Positions 11,203 through 18,834 of a DNA stretch of 64,000 nt are shown in pieces. Origin of the DNA: Gammaproteobacteria bacterium (ex Lamellibrachia satsuma) (lineage in GTDB: Bacteria > Pseudomonadota > Gammaproteobacteria > Chromatiales > Chromatiaceae). Position numbers and translations under genes: made by a program. Numbering within the stretch: position 1 is the stretch's first letter; every line of letters begins with the position of its first letter. The stretch spans positions 2,830,001 to 2,894,000 of the forward strand of contig CP053680.1 in assembly GCA_019623805.1 (NCBI GenBank), given 5' to 3'. The notes beneath the pieces are model-generated. The model searched no databases. It saw only the letters and a list, made by a program, of their open reading frames with translations, and had not been told where the DNA came from.

Positions 11203-12783
11203 TCACATGTCGGGCCAGCACAGGACAAAGCAGGCTCCACCCAAGTTACTCTCTTCCACTATTAGTGAGCCCTGGTGTCGAACCATGATCCGGTGGACAA
11301 TTGCCAACCCGAGGCCCGTGCCGCCGGAGCGCCGGTCACGGCTCTCATCGAGTCTGACGAAGGGCTGCAGAATGCGCTCGCGGTCTTCAGCGGAAACACC
11401 GGGGCCATCGTCTTCCACTGCGAGTCGCCACAAGTTCGAAGAGTGAGTGAGGGTAATTTGGATCTCACTCCTGGCGTAACGTTGTGCATTGCGCAGCAGG
11501 TTGTCTAAGGCGCGGGCCAGCTGCCGTTCGTCAAAAGTGCAATTCTCTTGCTCGATGCTACCGGCAATGTTGCAGTGGATGGTCACTCCGTCCCGGCTTT
11601 CGAAGCGTGTTATATGTTTCCTGAGCCAGGGCGTTATCAACTGTTGTTCAAACTGGAAGGCTGGGCCGTCGCGGTCCAGCCGTGCATGATCCAGAAGTTC
11701 GCTGACAAGTTGCTCCAGTTCCGCGAGATCCTCCCGCATCCCGGCCAGATGGCGCGACCGTGTCTCCATATCGTTTTGTTGTTCCAGCATCTCCATGCCA
11801 AAATGCAGCCGCGAGATGGGGGTCCGAAGTTCATGGGAGACGGCGTTGGTGAGGTCGCGATGTGAGCGGATCAGACGTTGGATGCGGTCTGCCATGCTAT
11901 TGAAGGTGCCTGCCAGGTGTTGGATGGCAGAGCGTTTGGAAACCGACAGACGGCTGCTGAACTCCCCTTTGCCGAAAGCCTGGGCACGGCTGTCCAGCTG
12001 TTTGAGATCACGCCAGATGGGACGAACCCAGAAATAGACTACCAATGCGACCAGCAAAGCAAGCAGCCCAATCAGAATGTAGCTGAAGGCATCCAGTAAA
12101 AAAGGGATGCCGATGGGGCCCGCTTTGACCGTGTAGGCTGAATCACCGACCCGCATAAGATAGTGCTCTGTCGGTTCATCGATATCAAAAACCAGCAGCT
12201 TGCCGGCTCTCATCTCCTCGCGTTTTTCCGCTGTAAGATCTGGCTGATCGATAGGGACAATCGTAAGCGGAATGCCGAAGTGAGGTTGCAGTTCTGCGAT
12301 GGCCTGAGGCCACATGGATTGGGGACGGTTGAGCAGCCATTCAGAGATCAGGTGGGCTGTTCCTTTCGCGCTACGCAGGGAATCCTCGGTTCGGGTCTGG
12401 CCCATTGCGAGTGAAAGGTACTGGTCGGTATCGAACAACCGCTTGTACAGGAAGACAGCCCGTTGGTCGTGCTGCTCGAAAACTATCTGATGGGCGTTTA
12501 GCGGCGAGAGGTCCTGTGAGCTGAAATCGTGGTCTGCAACCTTGCCGATGCTGAGCGGATAACCGAAATGGGGCTGGAGTTCTTCGATGACTCTTTGCCA
12601 TTCAGCGGCTGGCCGATTTTGCAGACGTTTCTCGATAAGGTCGAAAGTGCCGGACATCACACGGTTATAGTAGACTTGTGTCGTTTTATGTAGCAGCATT
12701 TTCGGCAGCACCTGCATCGCAACGATGAAACCTCCCAAGCTGAGTGCAAGGCTGATATAGAGGGTAAGAAATATACGGCCCAT
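11203..12783 (-). CDS. RstB-like sensor histidine kinase with doubled sensor domain
   Basis: This 526-residue membrane kinase is organised as TM helix (about 4-24), periplasmic region (about 25-225), TM helix (about 230-255), HAMP, HisKA with the phospho-accepting His in VSHELRTPISRLHFG (about residue 314), and an HATPase domain with DNLLRNAQRYA, EDDGPGVSAED and GGTGLGLAIVH. It most resembles RstB, but it is nearly 100 residues longer because the periplasmic domain is duplicated: ELQPHFG occurs at about 68-74 and again at 164-170 within matching contexts. It is co-transcribed with the response regulator upstream. The signal sensed is unknown. Confidence 0.92.
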   Translation of the reverse strand: MGRIFLTLYISLALSLGGFIVAMQVLPKMLLHKTTQVYYNRVMSGTFDLIEKRLQNRPAAEWQRVIEELQPHFGYPLSIGKVADHDFSSQDLSPLNAHQIVFEQHDQRAVFLYKRLFDTDQYLSLAMGQTRTEDSLRSAKGTAHLISEWLLNRPQSMWPQAIAELQPHFGIPLTIVPIDQPDLTAEKREEMRAGKLLVFDIDEPTEHYLMRVGDSAYTVKAGPIGIPFLLDAFSYILIGLLALLVALVVYFWVRPIWRDLKQLDSRAQAFGKGEFSSRLSVSKRSAIQHLAGTFNSMADRIQRLIRSHRDLTNAVSHELRTPISRLHFGMEMLEQQNDMETRSRHLAGMREDLAELEQLVSELLDHARLDRDGPAFQFEQQLITPWLRKHITRFESRDGVTIHCNIAGSIEQENCTFDERQLARALDNLLRNAQRYARSEIQITLTHSSNLWRLAVEDDGPGVSAEDRERILQPFVRLDESRDRRSGGTGLGLAIVHRIMVRHQGSLIVEESNLGGACFVLCWPDM

Positions 12784-12789
12784 GGATGG

Positions 12790-13503
12790 TTACTCCCAGG
12801 CGTCCGGTACAAAGAGGTAACCGCGGCGGCGTACCGTTTTGATGCGGCGGGGTGGTGACACATCGTCGTTCAACTTGCGGCGCAGGCGGGAGACGGCAAT
12901 GTCGACCGAGCGGTCCAGCCCATCATATTCGATGCCGCGCCAGGCTTGCAGAATCGCGTCCCGGTTTAACGTGTTCCCAGCGCCGCTGGCGAGAATCAGC
13001 AGCAGATCGAATTCGCTGGTGGTGAGTTCCACGCTGTTTCCGTCAAGGGCGACGGAGCGGGAATGGGGATCGATGATCAGCCGGCCATGCCGGATATCCG
13101 ACTTGCCGTTATCTTCCAGGGACGAAGAGGATTCGTTGGTACGACGCAGATGGGCGCGCAGCCGGGCCAGTAACAGACGGGGTTCTATCGGCTTGGTGAT
13201 ATAGTCGTCCGCCCCGAGTTCCAGGCCGACGATCTGGTCGATATCCTCATCACGGGCGGTCAGCATCAGGATGGGGTTGCGATAGTGTGGCCGAATCTCC
13301 CGGCAGATTGCGAATCCATCCATCCCCGGAAGCATGAGATCGAGGACCAACAGATCGGGAGGCGCATCGATGATGCGTGATACTGCGGCGTCGCCCCGGT
13401 GTTCCAGGTCGACCTCAAAGCCCTCTTTCTCCAGGTATTCCTGTACCAGGTGGGCGAAACGGTGATCGTCTTCAACCAGCAGGATGGTCTGTTTCCGGTT
13501 CAT
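12790..13503 (-). CDS. OmpR-family response regulator, RstA-like
   Basis: The protein has 237 residues. The N-terminal receiver domain contains the acidic pair VEDD, the phosphorylation site in LLVLDLMLPGMDG (about residue 54) and the lysine in YITKP. The C-terminal winged-helix DNA-binding domain ends with VRRRGYLF. The kinase gene begins 6 bp downstream, so they form an operon. The gene diverges from the hydrogenase operon across 160 bp, so regulation of the hydrogenase is possible but unproven. Confidence 0.95.
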   Translation of the reverse strand: MNRKQTILLVEDDHRFAHLVQEYLEKEGFEVDLEHRGDAAVSRIIDAPPDLLVLDLMLPGMDGFAICREIRPHYRNPILMLTARDEDIDQIVGLELGADDYITKPIEPRLLLARLRAHLRRTNESSSSLEDNGKSDIRHGRLIIDPHSRSVALDGNSVELTTSEFDLLLILASGAGNTLNRDAILQAWRGIEYDGLDRSVDIAVSRLRRKLNDDVSPPRRIKTVRRRGYLFVPDAWE

Positions 13504-13663
13504 GCGCCAAGTATCTATCCTTTCTATCCCTCTTTTTGTAACAGAATGTTGTCATATCTTCACTAATTAGAGTTCCTAAGGCCCAGCACGGCCGTTTGTC
13601 AGCAGATCTGCGATTATTGGCTAAACTTTCAGGGGGAATAAGCCTTTGATTGGATAGCAGGAT
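13504..13663. promoter_or_regulatory. Divergent promoter region, two-component system / hydrogenase
   Basis: These 160 bp separate the divergently transcribed response-regulator gene and the first hydrogenase gene. Both promoters must lie here, as well as any auto-regulatory operator. The stretch at 13530-13575 is AT-rich (TTTTTGTAACAGAATG, CACTAATTAGAG), but no specific site is assigned. Confidence 0.4.
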
Positions 13664-14797
13664 ATGTCGGCTCAGCATATTGCAGCCCGTCGGCCCGGTT
13701 TTATGGAACGGGAGAGGTTGCAGGATTTTTTGGATGTTTTTCGTCTTTTGGGTTACCGAACGCTGGGTCCGGTGGTAGAGGAGGAGACGATTCAGTGGCG
13801 GGAAGTCGATACTATCGATGCCCTGCCCACAGGTGTCCAGGCGCGACAGGGTCCCGGTGAGTACCGCCTGGAAGAGCAGTCCGAAAATCGTCTGTTCGCC
13901 TGGAATCATGGACCTCAAGCCATCAAGCCGCTGCTATTTAGTGCCGAAGAGACACTCTGGCATGAAAGGCTCATGGCGGATGGGCAGGTGGACATAAAGC
14001 AGACCCTGCCCGAGGTTAAACCCACCGCGATTTTCGGTGTGAGGGCTTGTGATCTGGCGGCCCTGGCACTGCAGGACAGGCACTTTCTTTCACAGCAAAA
14101 TCCCGATCCCCACTACAAGGCCCGGCGTGAAGCCCTCTTTCTCATAGGTATCGATTGCGCCTTTTCCGCGGCAACCTGTTTCTGTACCTCCACCGGTGAT
14201 GGTCCCTCATTGGGCGAAGGTTTCGATATCGGCATGGCGGAACTGGACGACGGCTATCTTGTCTGGGGAGGCAGTGTAAAAGGCGGTGAGATTATTGGTG
14301 GGTTATCTCTCGAACCTGCAACCGAAGCACAGCTCAACAGTATGATTCAGGAGACGGACCGGGCGGCAGCGCAGCAGCACCGTTTTCTGCCGGGTGAGAC
14401 AGAATTGAAACAGCTCTATGACAAACTGAATCATGGACATTGGGATGAGATCGGGGCGCGCTGCCTCAGCTGCGGCAACTGCACTGCAGTCTGTCCGACA
14501 TGCTTCTGTTACTCAACGGGTTACCAGCGGACATTGGATGGGCAATCCGCAGAGATGAAACGTCAATGGGAGTCCTGTTTCAGTCAGACTCACAGCAGCA
14601 TGGGACAGTTTATGCTGCGCAGGGAGACAGCGTTGCGTTACCGTCAATGGTTGACTCACAAACTGGCAGGTTGGCAGGAGCAGTATGGCCGCAGCGGGTG
14701 TGTCGGTTGTGGGCGTTGCATTACCTGGTGTCCTGTGGGTATAGACCTGACTCAGGCAGTGGCTGCCATACTGGACGGGGGGCTGGCCGATGTTTGA
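13664..14797 (+). CDS. Group 3b NiFe hydrogenase beta subunit (4Fe-4S)
   Basis: This 377-residue iron-sulfur protein carries two C-terminal [4Fe-4S] sites, [12 protein letters not shown] (about residue 270) and [12 protein letters not shown] (about residue 345), together with a long N-terminal region containing [11 protein letters not shown]. This matches the beta subunit (HydB/HyhB) of cytoplasmic sulfhydrogenases, which relays electrons between the hydrogenase module and the flavin subunit. The next gene overlaps by eight bases. It is the first gene of the hydrogenase operon. The ATG at 13664 has only a very close AGGA, so the start is slightly uncertain. Confidence 0.9.
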   Translation: MSAQHIAARRPGFMERERLQDFLDVFRLLGYRTLGPVVEEETIQWREVDTIDALPTGVQARQGPGEYRLEEQSENRLFAWNHGPQAIKPLLFSAEETLWHERLMADGQVDIKQTLPEVKPTAIFGVRACDLAALALQDRHFLSQQNPDPHYKARREALFLIGIDCAFSAATCFCTSTGDGPSLGEGFDIGMAELDDGYLVWGGSVKGGEIIGGLSLEPATEAQLNSMIQETDRAAAQQHRFLPGETELKQLYDKLNHGHWDEIGARCLSCGNCTAVCPTCFCYSTGYQRTLDGQSAEMKRQWESCFSQTHSSMGQFMLRRETALRYRQWLTHKLAGWQEQYGRSGCVGCGRCITWCPVGIDLTQAVAAILDGGLADV

Positions 14798-15623
14798 TCC
14801 CCACCTGCCTCATTCTGCGGTAATTGACCAGCGGGTACAGGAGTCGCCCGGCATATTTTCCCTGCGGCTGCAGTATGTCGATACCCATGTGCAGGATATC
14901 TTTGAATTCCAGCCTGGGCAGTTCAACATGCTTTCGCTTTTTGGCGTAGGCGAAGTCCCGATCTCAATCGTCTCCGACCCGGACGACAGCCACTTCTTCG
15001 ATCATACCATTCGTGTGGCGGGCAGGGTGACAGAGGCGATGAGCCGTCTGCAACCGGGTGATCGAGTGGGCATCCGGGGCCCATTCGGTCGCGGCTGGCC
15101 GATGGCGCAGGCTGAAGGTCAGGATGTGGTAGTGGTGACCGGGGGCTTGGGTTGTGCCCCATTGGTCTCGGTGATCCGTTACCTGCTGCGTCGGCGCGAC
15201 CGGTTTGGAGATATCCATATCATGCAGGGTGTAAAACATGAGGATGATCTTATCTGGCGGCGACAGTATGAGACCTGGTCCCGGGAGCACGGTATCAATG
15301 TTCAACTGGCTGCTGATGTACCCGGCAAGGCGTGGCCCTGGCAGCAGGGGCTGGTAACCGAGCTGATAAACACCCTTGATCTCAATCTGGAGACGACCAT
15401 ATCCATGCTCTGCGGGCCCGAATTGATGATGCTGGCCGCCATTGCGCAACTGCGTGATATGGGATTGGCTGATCAGCAGATCTGGCTCAGCATGGAGCGG
15501 AATATGCAATGTGGTTTTGGACAGTGCGGGTGCTGTCAGGTGGGGCCGAAGTTTGTCTGTAAGGATGGGCCGGTTTTTTGTTATTCGGAGGTGGCGGACT
15601 TTTTGGGTGCCAAGGGTTTTTGA
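14790..15623 (+). CDS. Group 3b NiFe hydrogenase gamma subunit (FAD/NAD(P)-binding)
   Basis: The 277 residues belong to the ferredoxin-reductase superfamily. An FAD-binding barrel is followed by the nucleotide-binding VVTGGLGCAPLVSV (about residue 115) and a C-terminal [2Fe-2S] site with cysteines in CGFGQCGCCQVG and VFCY. Such subunits (HydG/HyhG, also AsrB-like) couple H2 oxidation or evolution to NADP(H). The gene overlaps the beta subunit. The rest of the operon resumes about 500 bp downstream, after a MITE-like insertion. Confidence 0.92.
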   Translation: MFDPHLPHSAVIDQRVQESPGIFSLRLQYVDTHVQDIFEFQPGQFNMLSLFGVGEVPISIVSDPDDSHFFDHTIRVAGRVTEAMSRLQPGDRVGIRGPFGRGWPMAQAEGQDVVVVTGGLGCAPLVSVIRYLLRRRDRFGDIHIMQGVKHEDDLIWRRQYETWSREHGINVQLAADVPGKAWPWQQGLVTELINTLDLNLETTISMLCGPELMMLAAIAQLRDMGLADQQIWLSMERNMQCGFGQCGCCQVGPKFVCKDGPVFCYSEVADFLGAKGF

Positions 15624-15652
15624 TGTGTTTATTGTGTTGGTGTGAAGAGTAT

Positions 15653-16061
15653 GTGTCGCTACGCGACGGTTTTTCTTAACGGGGCTTACTTGACACTGTC
15701 GTGGTTTTCTTTTGTCTCTGACAGCACGTTTTTCGTCCTGCTGGACGAGTCACTTTTCTTTTTCGTGAAAAGAAAAGTAACCAAAAGAAAGCACACCCGG
15801 CTGTCACGTCCTGCGGGCCACTGCGATGCTCAGAAAAGTCGGCGGGACCGGAACTCGCTACGCTCAAACAGCCGGTCCCTTCTCCCGACTTTTCCTGCGC
15901 TTCTCGCTCGTGACAGAAACGGGATTACCCACTAGCAGACACCTCGTAATTGGCTAGTGGGTGGCGTGATGGAGCAATGGTTTTGGTTACTTTTCCCGAA
16001 AGAAAAGTAACCTGCCGTAGGGGCGCGGAAGCCCCGTTAGAAAACCGTCGCGTAGCGACAC
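15653..16061. mobile_element. MITE-like element with 33-35 bp terminal inverted repeats
   Basis: The left end (15653-15687, starting GTGTCGCTACGCGACGG) and the right end (16029-16061) are inverted copies over 33-35 bp that differ by a two-base indel. Nested inside are GGTTACTTTTC (15985-15995) facing GAAAAGTAACC (16002-16012), and a further copy of GAAAAGTAACC near 15772. No ORF in the 409 bp looks coding. The element separates the gamma and delta hydrogenase genes and has the architecture of a non-autonomous transposable element. Target-site duplication is not obvious. Confidence 0.75.
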
Positions 16062-16124
16062 AAAAACATCGGAATAACAGGAAACAGAAAACAGGAAAAG
16101 GCAAAATCAAAACAGACTGACAAA

Positions 16125-16922
16125 ATGAATAAACCAAAACCAAAACTCGCCATACATAAATTCAGCTCCTGCGACGGCTGCCAACTCGCCCTGCTAAATC
16201 TTGGCGAAACCCTGCTCGAATTGCCTGAGTATGTCGACATTACCCACTTTGCCGAGGCCGGACCCAATAATCCCAACGCCAAAGTTGATATTGCACTTGT
16301 CGAAGGCAGTATATCTACTCCGGACGATATCGAAAGGATCAAGCAGGTCAGGGAGAATAGTGCGTATTTGATTGCTATCGGTGCTTGCGCCACCACTGGT
16401 GGCTTGCAGGCGCTGGCCAATCTTGCCGATCGTGATGCCTGGATGGCGGCGGTCTATGCACGACCGGACACTATCGAGACACTGAGTTCATCTACGTCTA
16501 TTTCAGAGCATGTCAAAGTCGATCTGGAACTGCACGGCTGCCCGGTCAATTCACAGCAAGTGATCGCAGCCCTTGCCGACCTGCTTGCCGGAGTGAAACC
16601 GGTCAGTGAGCGACAGCCCCTCTGCATGGAGTGCAAACGCAAAGGCGTGGTCTGCACCATGGTGACAAAGGGTGAACCCTGCATGGGACCGGTGACGCGG
16701 GCGGGTTGTGGTGCGCTCTGCCCGAACCTGGGGCGGGCATGTTATAGCTGTTATGGACCTGCAGAGACGGTGAACGACGGTGCGCTGGCGTTACGTCTGC
16801 AATCGTTGGGATTGACCATTGAAGCCGTCGCACGGCGCTTCCTCTATATCACCAGCGGTGCACCGCTATTCAGAGATGCCGGTCTGCGGCTCAGACCGCC
16901 GCCTTTGGAGACAGATGAGTAA
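16125..16922 (+). CDS. Group 3b NiFe hydrogenase small (delta) subunit
   Basis: The protein has 265 residues and no Tat signal, so it is cytoplasmic. It carries the proximal-cluster ligands in SSCDGCQLALLN (about residue 15), GACATTGG and ELHGCPVN. A cysteine-rich segment (CMECKRKGVVCTMV, GEPCMGP, GCGALCP, CYSCYGP) fits additional [4Fe-4S] clusters typical of group 3b small subunits. It passes electrons from the NiFe site to the beta/gamma module. The gene overlaps the large-subunit gene by eight bases. Confidence 0.93.
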   Translation: MNKPKPKLAIHKFSSCDGCQLALLNLGETLLELPEYVDITHFAEAGPNNPNAKVDIALVEGSISTPDDIERIKQVRENSAYLIAIGACATTGGLQALANLADRDAWMAAVYARPDTIETLSSSTSISEHVKVDLELHGCPVNSQQVIAALADLLAGVKPVSERQPLCMECKRKGVVCTMVTKGEPCMGPVTRAGCGALCPNLGRACYSCYGPAETVNDGALALRLQSLGLTIEAVARRFLYITSGAPLFRDAGLRLRPPPLETDE

Positions 16923-18225
16923 ATCGATGGCGAGCAAACGAGAGATTCATATCAATGTCCCGGTGTTGACCCGCGTGGAGGGTGAAGGCGCTCTGGAGTT
17001 CGACGTCGTGCAAGGGGTCATCCAGAAACTGAACCTGCGTATCTTCGAGCCGCCCCGATTGTTTGAGAAGTTTGTCGAAGGCTACGAATATGATCAGGTC
17101 ATCGACATGGTGGCGCGGATCTGCGGCATCTGTCCGGTTGCCTATCAGATGAGCGCTGTGCAGGCTTTTGAGCGGCTGTTTGGAATCGACCCCGGACCCT
17201 GGGTGCGGAATATGCGCCGGGTGATGTATTGCGGTGAGTGGTTGCAGAGCCATGCGCTGCATGTACATCTATTGGCAGCCCCCGATTTTTTCGGCTTCGA
17301 CAATGCCATCGCCATGGCAGAGAAGCACCCTGAAGCAGTGCGCAGGGGATTGAGGCTGCAAGGATTGGGTAATGATCTGATCACCCTCTTCGGCGGCCGA
17401 TCGGTGCATCCTGTGGGAGTGCGGGTGGGTGGTTTTTACAAAGCGCCTGCGCAAGCGGCAGTGGCTGATATGGTGAAGCAACTGGAAGAGGCGCTGCCCC
17501 AGGCGGAGGCGTTGGTGCGTTGGTGCGCCGAACTCGATTTTCCCTATGATGAACAGGCCTTCACCAGCGTCGCCCTGAGCGAACCGGGAGCGTATGCCAT
17601 CGGCAGTGGCCGGTTGGTCTCGGGGCAGGGGCTGGATATCGACATCAGTCATTTCGAGAGCCATTTCGAGGAGTTTCAGGTGCCTCACTCCACTGCCTTG
17701 CATACACAGTTGGAGGGGCGGCCCTACCTTACCGGACCATTGGCGCGCCTCAATCTGAACTTTCGTCAACTGCCGAAACCTGTACGTGCGGTGATGGAGG
17801 ATTGTGGCATCCATTTTCCAAGCCATAACATGTTCCACAGCATCCTGGCACGGGCGATTGAGATCCATCTCGTCATTTACGAAGCGTCACAACTGCTAAA
17901 AGCGTATCAGCGACCCGCCACACCGGCGGTTCAGGTCAGGCCGCGGGCAGGCACGGCTTTTGGCTGCACCGAAGCGCCTCGCGGTTTCCTTTGGCACCGT
18001 TATGATGTGGATGAGAGAGGGGATATTCGACGTGCCCGGATCGTTCCCCCCACCAGCCAGAACCAGGCGCGCATTGAACAGGATCTTTGCGCCTCTCTGG
18101 AAAGCTTTGGGCTTGACCATGACGATGATGAGTTGCGGCAAAGGGCGGAGCAGGTGATTCGCAACTACGATCCCTGCATCTCCTGCGCGACCCACTTTCT
18201 CAAGCTCAAAGTGTCTCGCCGTTGA
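16915..18225 (+). CDS. Group 3b NiFe hydrogenase large (alpha) subunit
   Basis: With the start at 16915 (GGAG five bases ahead), the subunit has 436 residues. The four NiFe-binding cysteines are present in RICGICP (about residue 68) and DPCISCATH near the C-terminus. The nine residues after the His (FLKLKVSRR) look like the tail removed by the maturation protease. An upstream in-frame start at 16819 would overlap the small subunit by 104 bases and is not preferred. With the neighbouring subunits this makes a bidirectional NADP-linked hydrogenase that may also reduce sulfur, as reported for related enzymes. Confidence 0.95.
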   Translation: MSKSMASKREIHINVPVLTRVEGEGALEFDVVQGVIQKLNLRIFEPPRLFEKFVEGYEYDQVIDMVARICGICPVAYQMSAVQAFERLFGIDPGPWVRNMRRVMYCGEWLQSHALHVHLLAAPDFFGFDNAIAMAEKHPEAVRRGLRLQGLGNDLITLFGGRSVHPVGVRVGGFYKAPAQAAVADMVKQLEEALPQAEALVRWCAELDFPYDEQAFTSVALSEPGAYAIGSGRLVSGQGLDIDISHFESHFEEFQVPHSTALHTQLEGRPYLTGPLARLNLNFRQLPKPVRAVMEDCGIHFPSHNMFHSILARAIEIHLVIYEASQLLKAYQRPATPAVQVRPRAGTAFGCTEAPRGFLWHRYDVDERGDIRRARIVPPTSQNQARIEQDLCASLESFGLDHDDDELRQRAEQVIRNYDPCISCATHFLKLKVSRR

Positions 18226-18641
18226 TACGCGTCATCGGTATAGGCTCGTCCTTCGGGGCTGACCAGTTGGGGTGGCTGGCACTTGAGGTGCTGGAAGAGG
18301 CAGCGATTCCCGACCTGGAATTGATCAGGCTGGATCGCCCCGGCAGCGGATTGCTGCGCTATTTTGAGGGTGTTGGAATAATCCTGCTTATCGATGCAGT
18401 CGAGGCTGGACTCGAACCAGGCGAGATAAAACTGCTGAATCCTGCTGACCTGTCACAGTTATCCTGTCTGACATCAAGTCATGGTTTTGGAGTGGCGGAA
18501 GCCCTCGCTTTGGCCGAAACACTGGAAACGCTACCTGCCGAATTGTGGGTGGCGGGGATAGGTGCTGGAAATGACCGTTCCAGCGTGCCGGATCTGAACA
18601 AACAGCAGTTACTCGACCTGCTGGCCCATCTTCCGTGCTAA
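18222..18641 (+). CDS. Hydrogenase maturation endopeptidase (M52 family)
   Basis: This 139-residue protein shows the HybD/HoxW/HycI pattern: RVIGIGSSFGADQLGW at the N-terminus, an internal LIDAVEAGL with the metal-binding Asp, and SSHGFGVAEAL. These proteases clip the C-terminal tail of the NiFe large subunit after cofactor insertion. Translation probably begins at the TTG at 18222, which overlaps the large-subunit stop (TTGA). It is the last gene of the operon. hyp genes for cofactor assembly are not in the window. Confidence 0.88.
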   Translation: MIRVIGIGSSFGADQLGWLALEVLEEAAIPDLELIRLDRPGSGLLRYFEGVGIILLIDAVEAGLEPGEIKLLNPADLSQLSCLTSSHGFGVAEALALAETLETLPAELWVAGIGAGNDRSSVPDLNKQQLLDLLAHLPC

Positions 18642-18711
18642 GGGGTCGGAGTCAAACCGTCCACTCATACCGAATTACCCACCTGTCACCGTGCGGTTTG
18701 ACTCCGACCCC
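18642..18711. repeat. 70-bp element with perfect 18-bp inverted ends
   Basis: GGGGTCGGAGTCAAACCG at 18642-18659 returns as its exact complement at 18694-18711. It directly follows the hydrogenase operon and can form a strong long-loop hairpin, so it may act as a terminator. The GAGTCAAA core appears again, degenerate, near 38.91 kb and 51.49 kb, which suggests a remnant family of mobile sequence. Confidence 0.7.
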
Positions 18712-18723
18712 CTCGGGAGGAAC

Positions 18724-18744
18724 GTAGGGTGTGCCGTGCGCACC
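18724..18744. repeat. GTAGGGTGYGC hairpin repeat
   Basis: A short palindrome of the form GTAGGGTG...TGCGCACC, one of four related copies in the window (also 38969-38993, 44714-44734 and 51453-51475). Confidence 0.55.
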
Positions 18745-18834
18745 ATTATTGCTCATCATTCCTGGACCAATTATTGCAACAGATTTCCTCCAGCTTGCCG
18801 CTAAATAAAAAAGATAACAAATACGGAGTTGGGA

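Noticed and set aside
13472..13918. A 148-residue minus-strand ORF across the two-component/hydrogenase promoter region
   Set aside because: It overlaps the first hydrogenase gene and the regulator start and has no motif.
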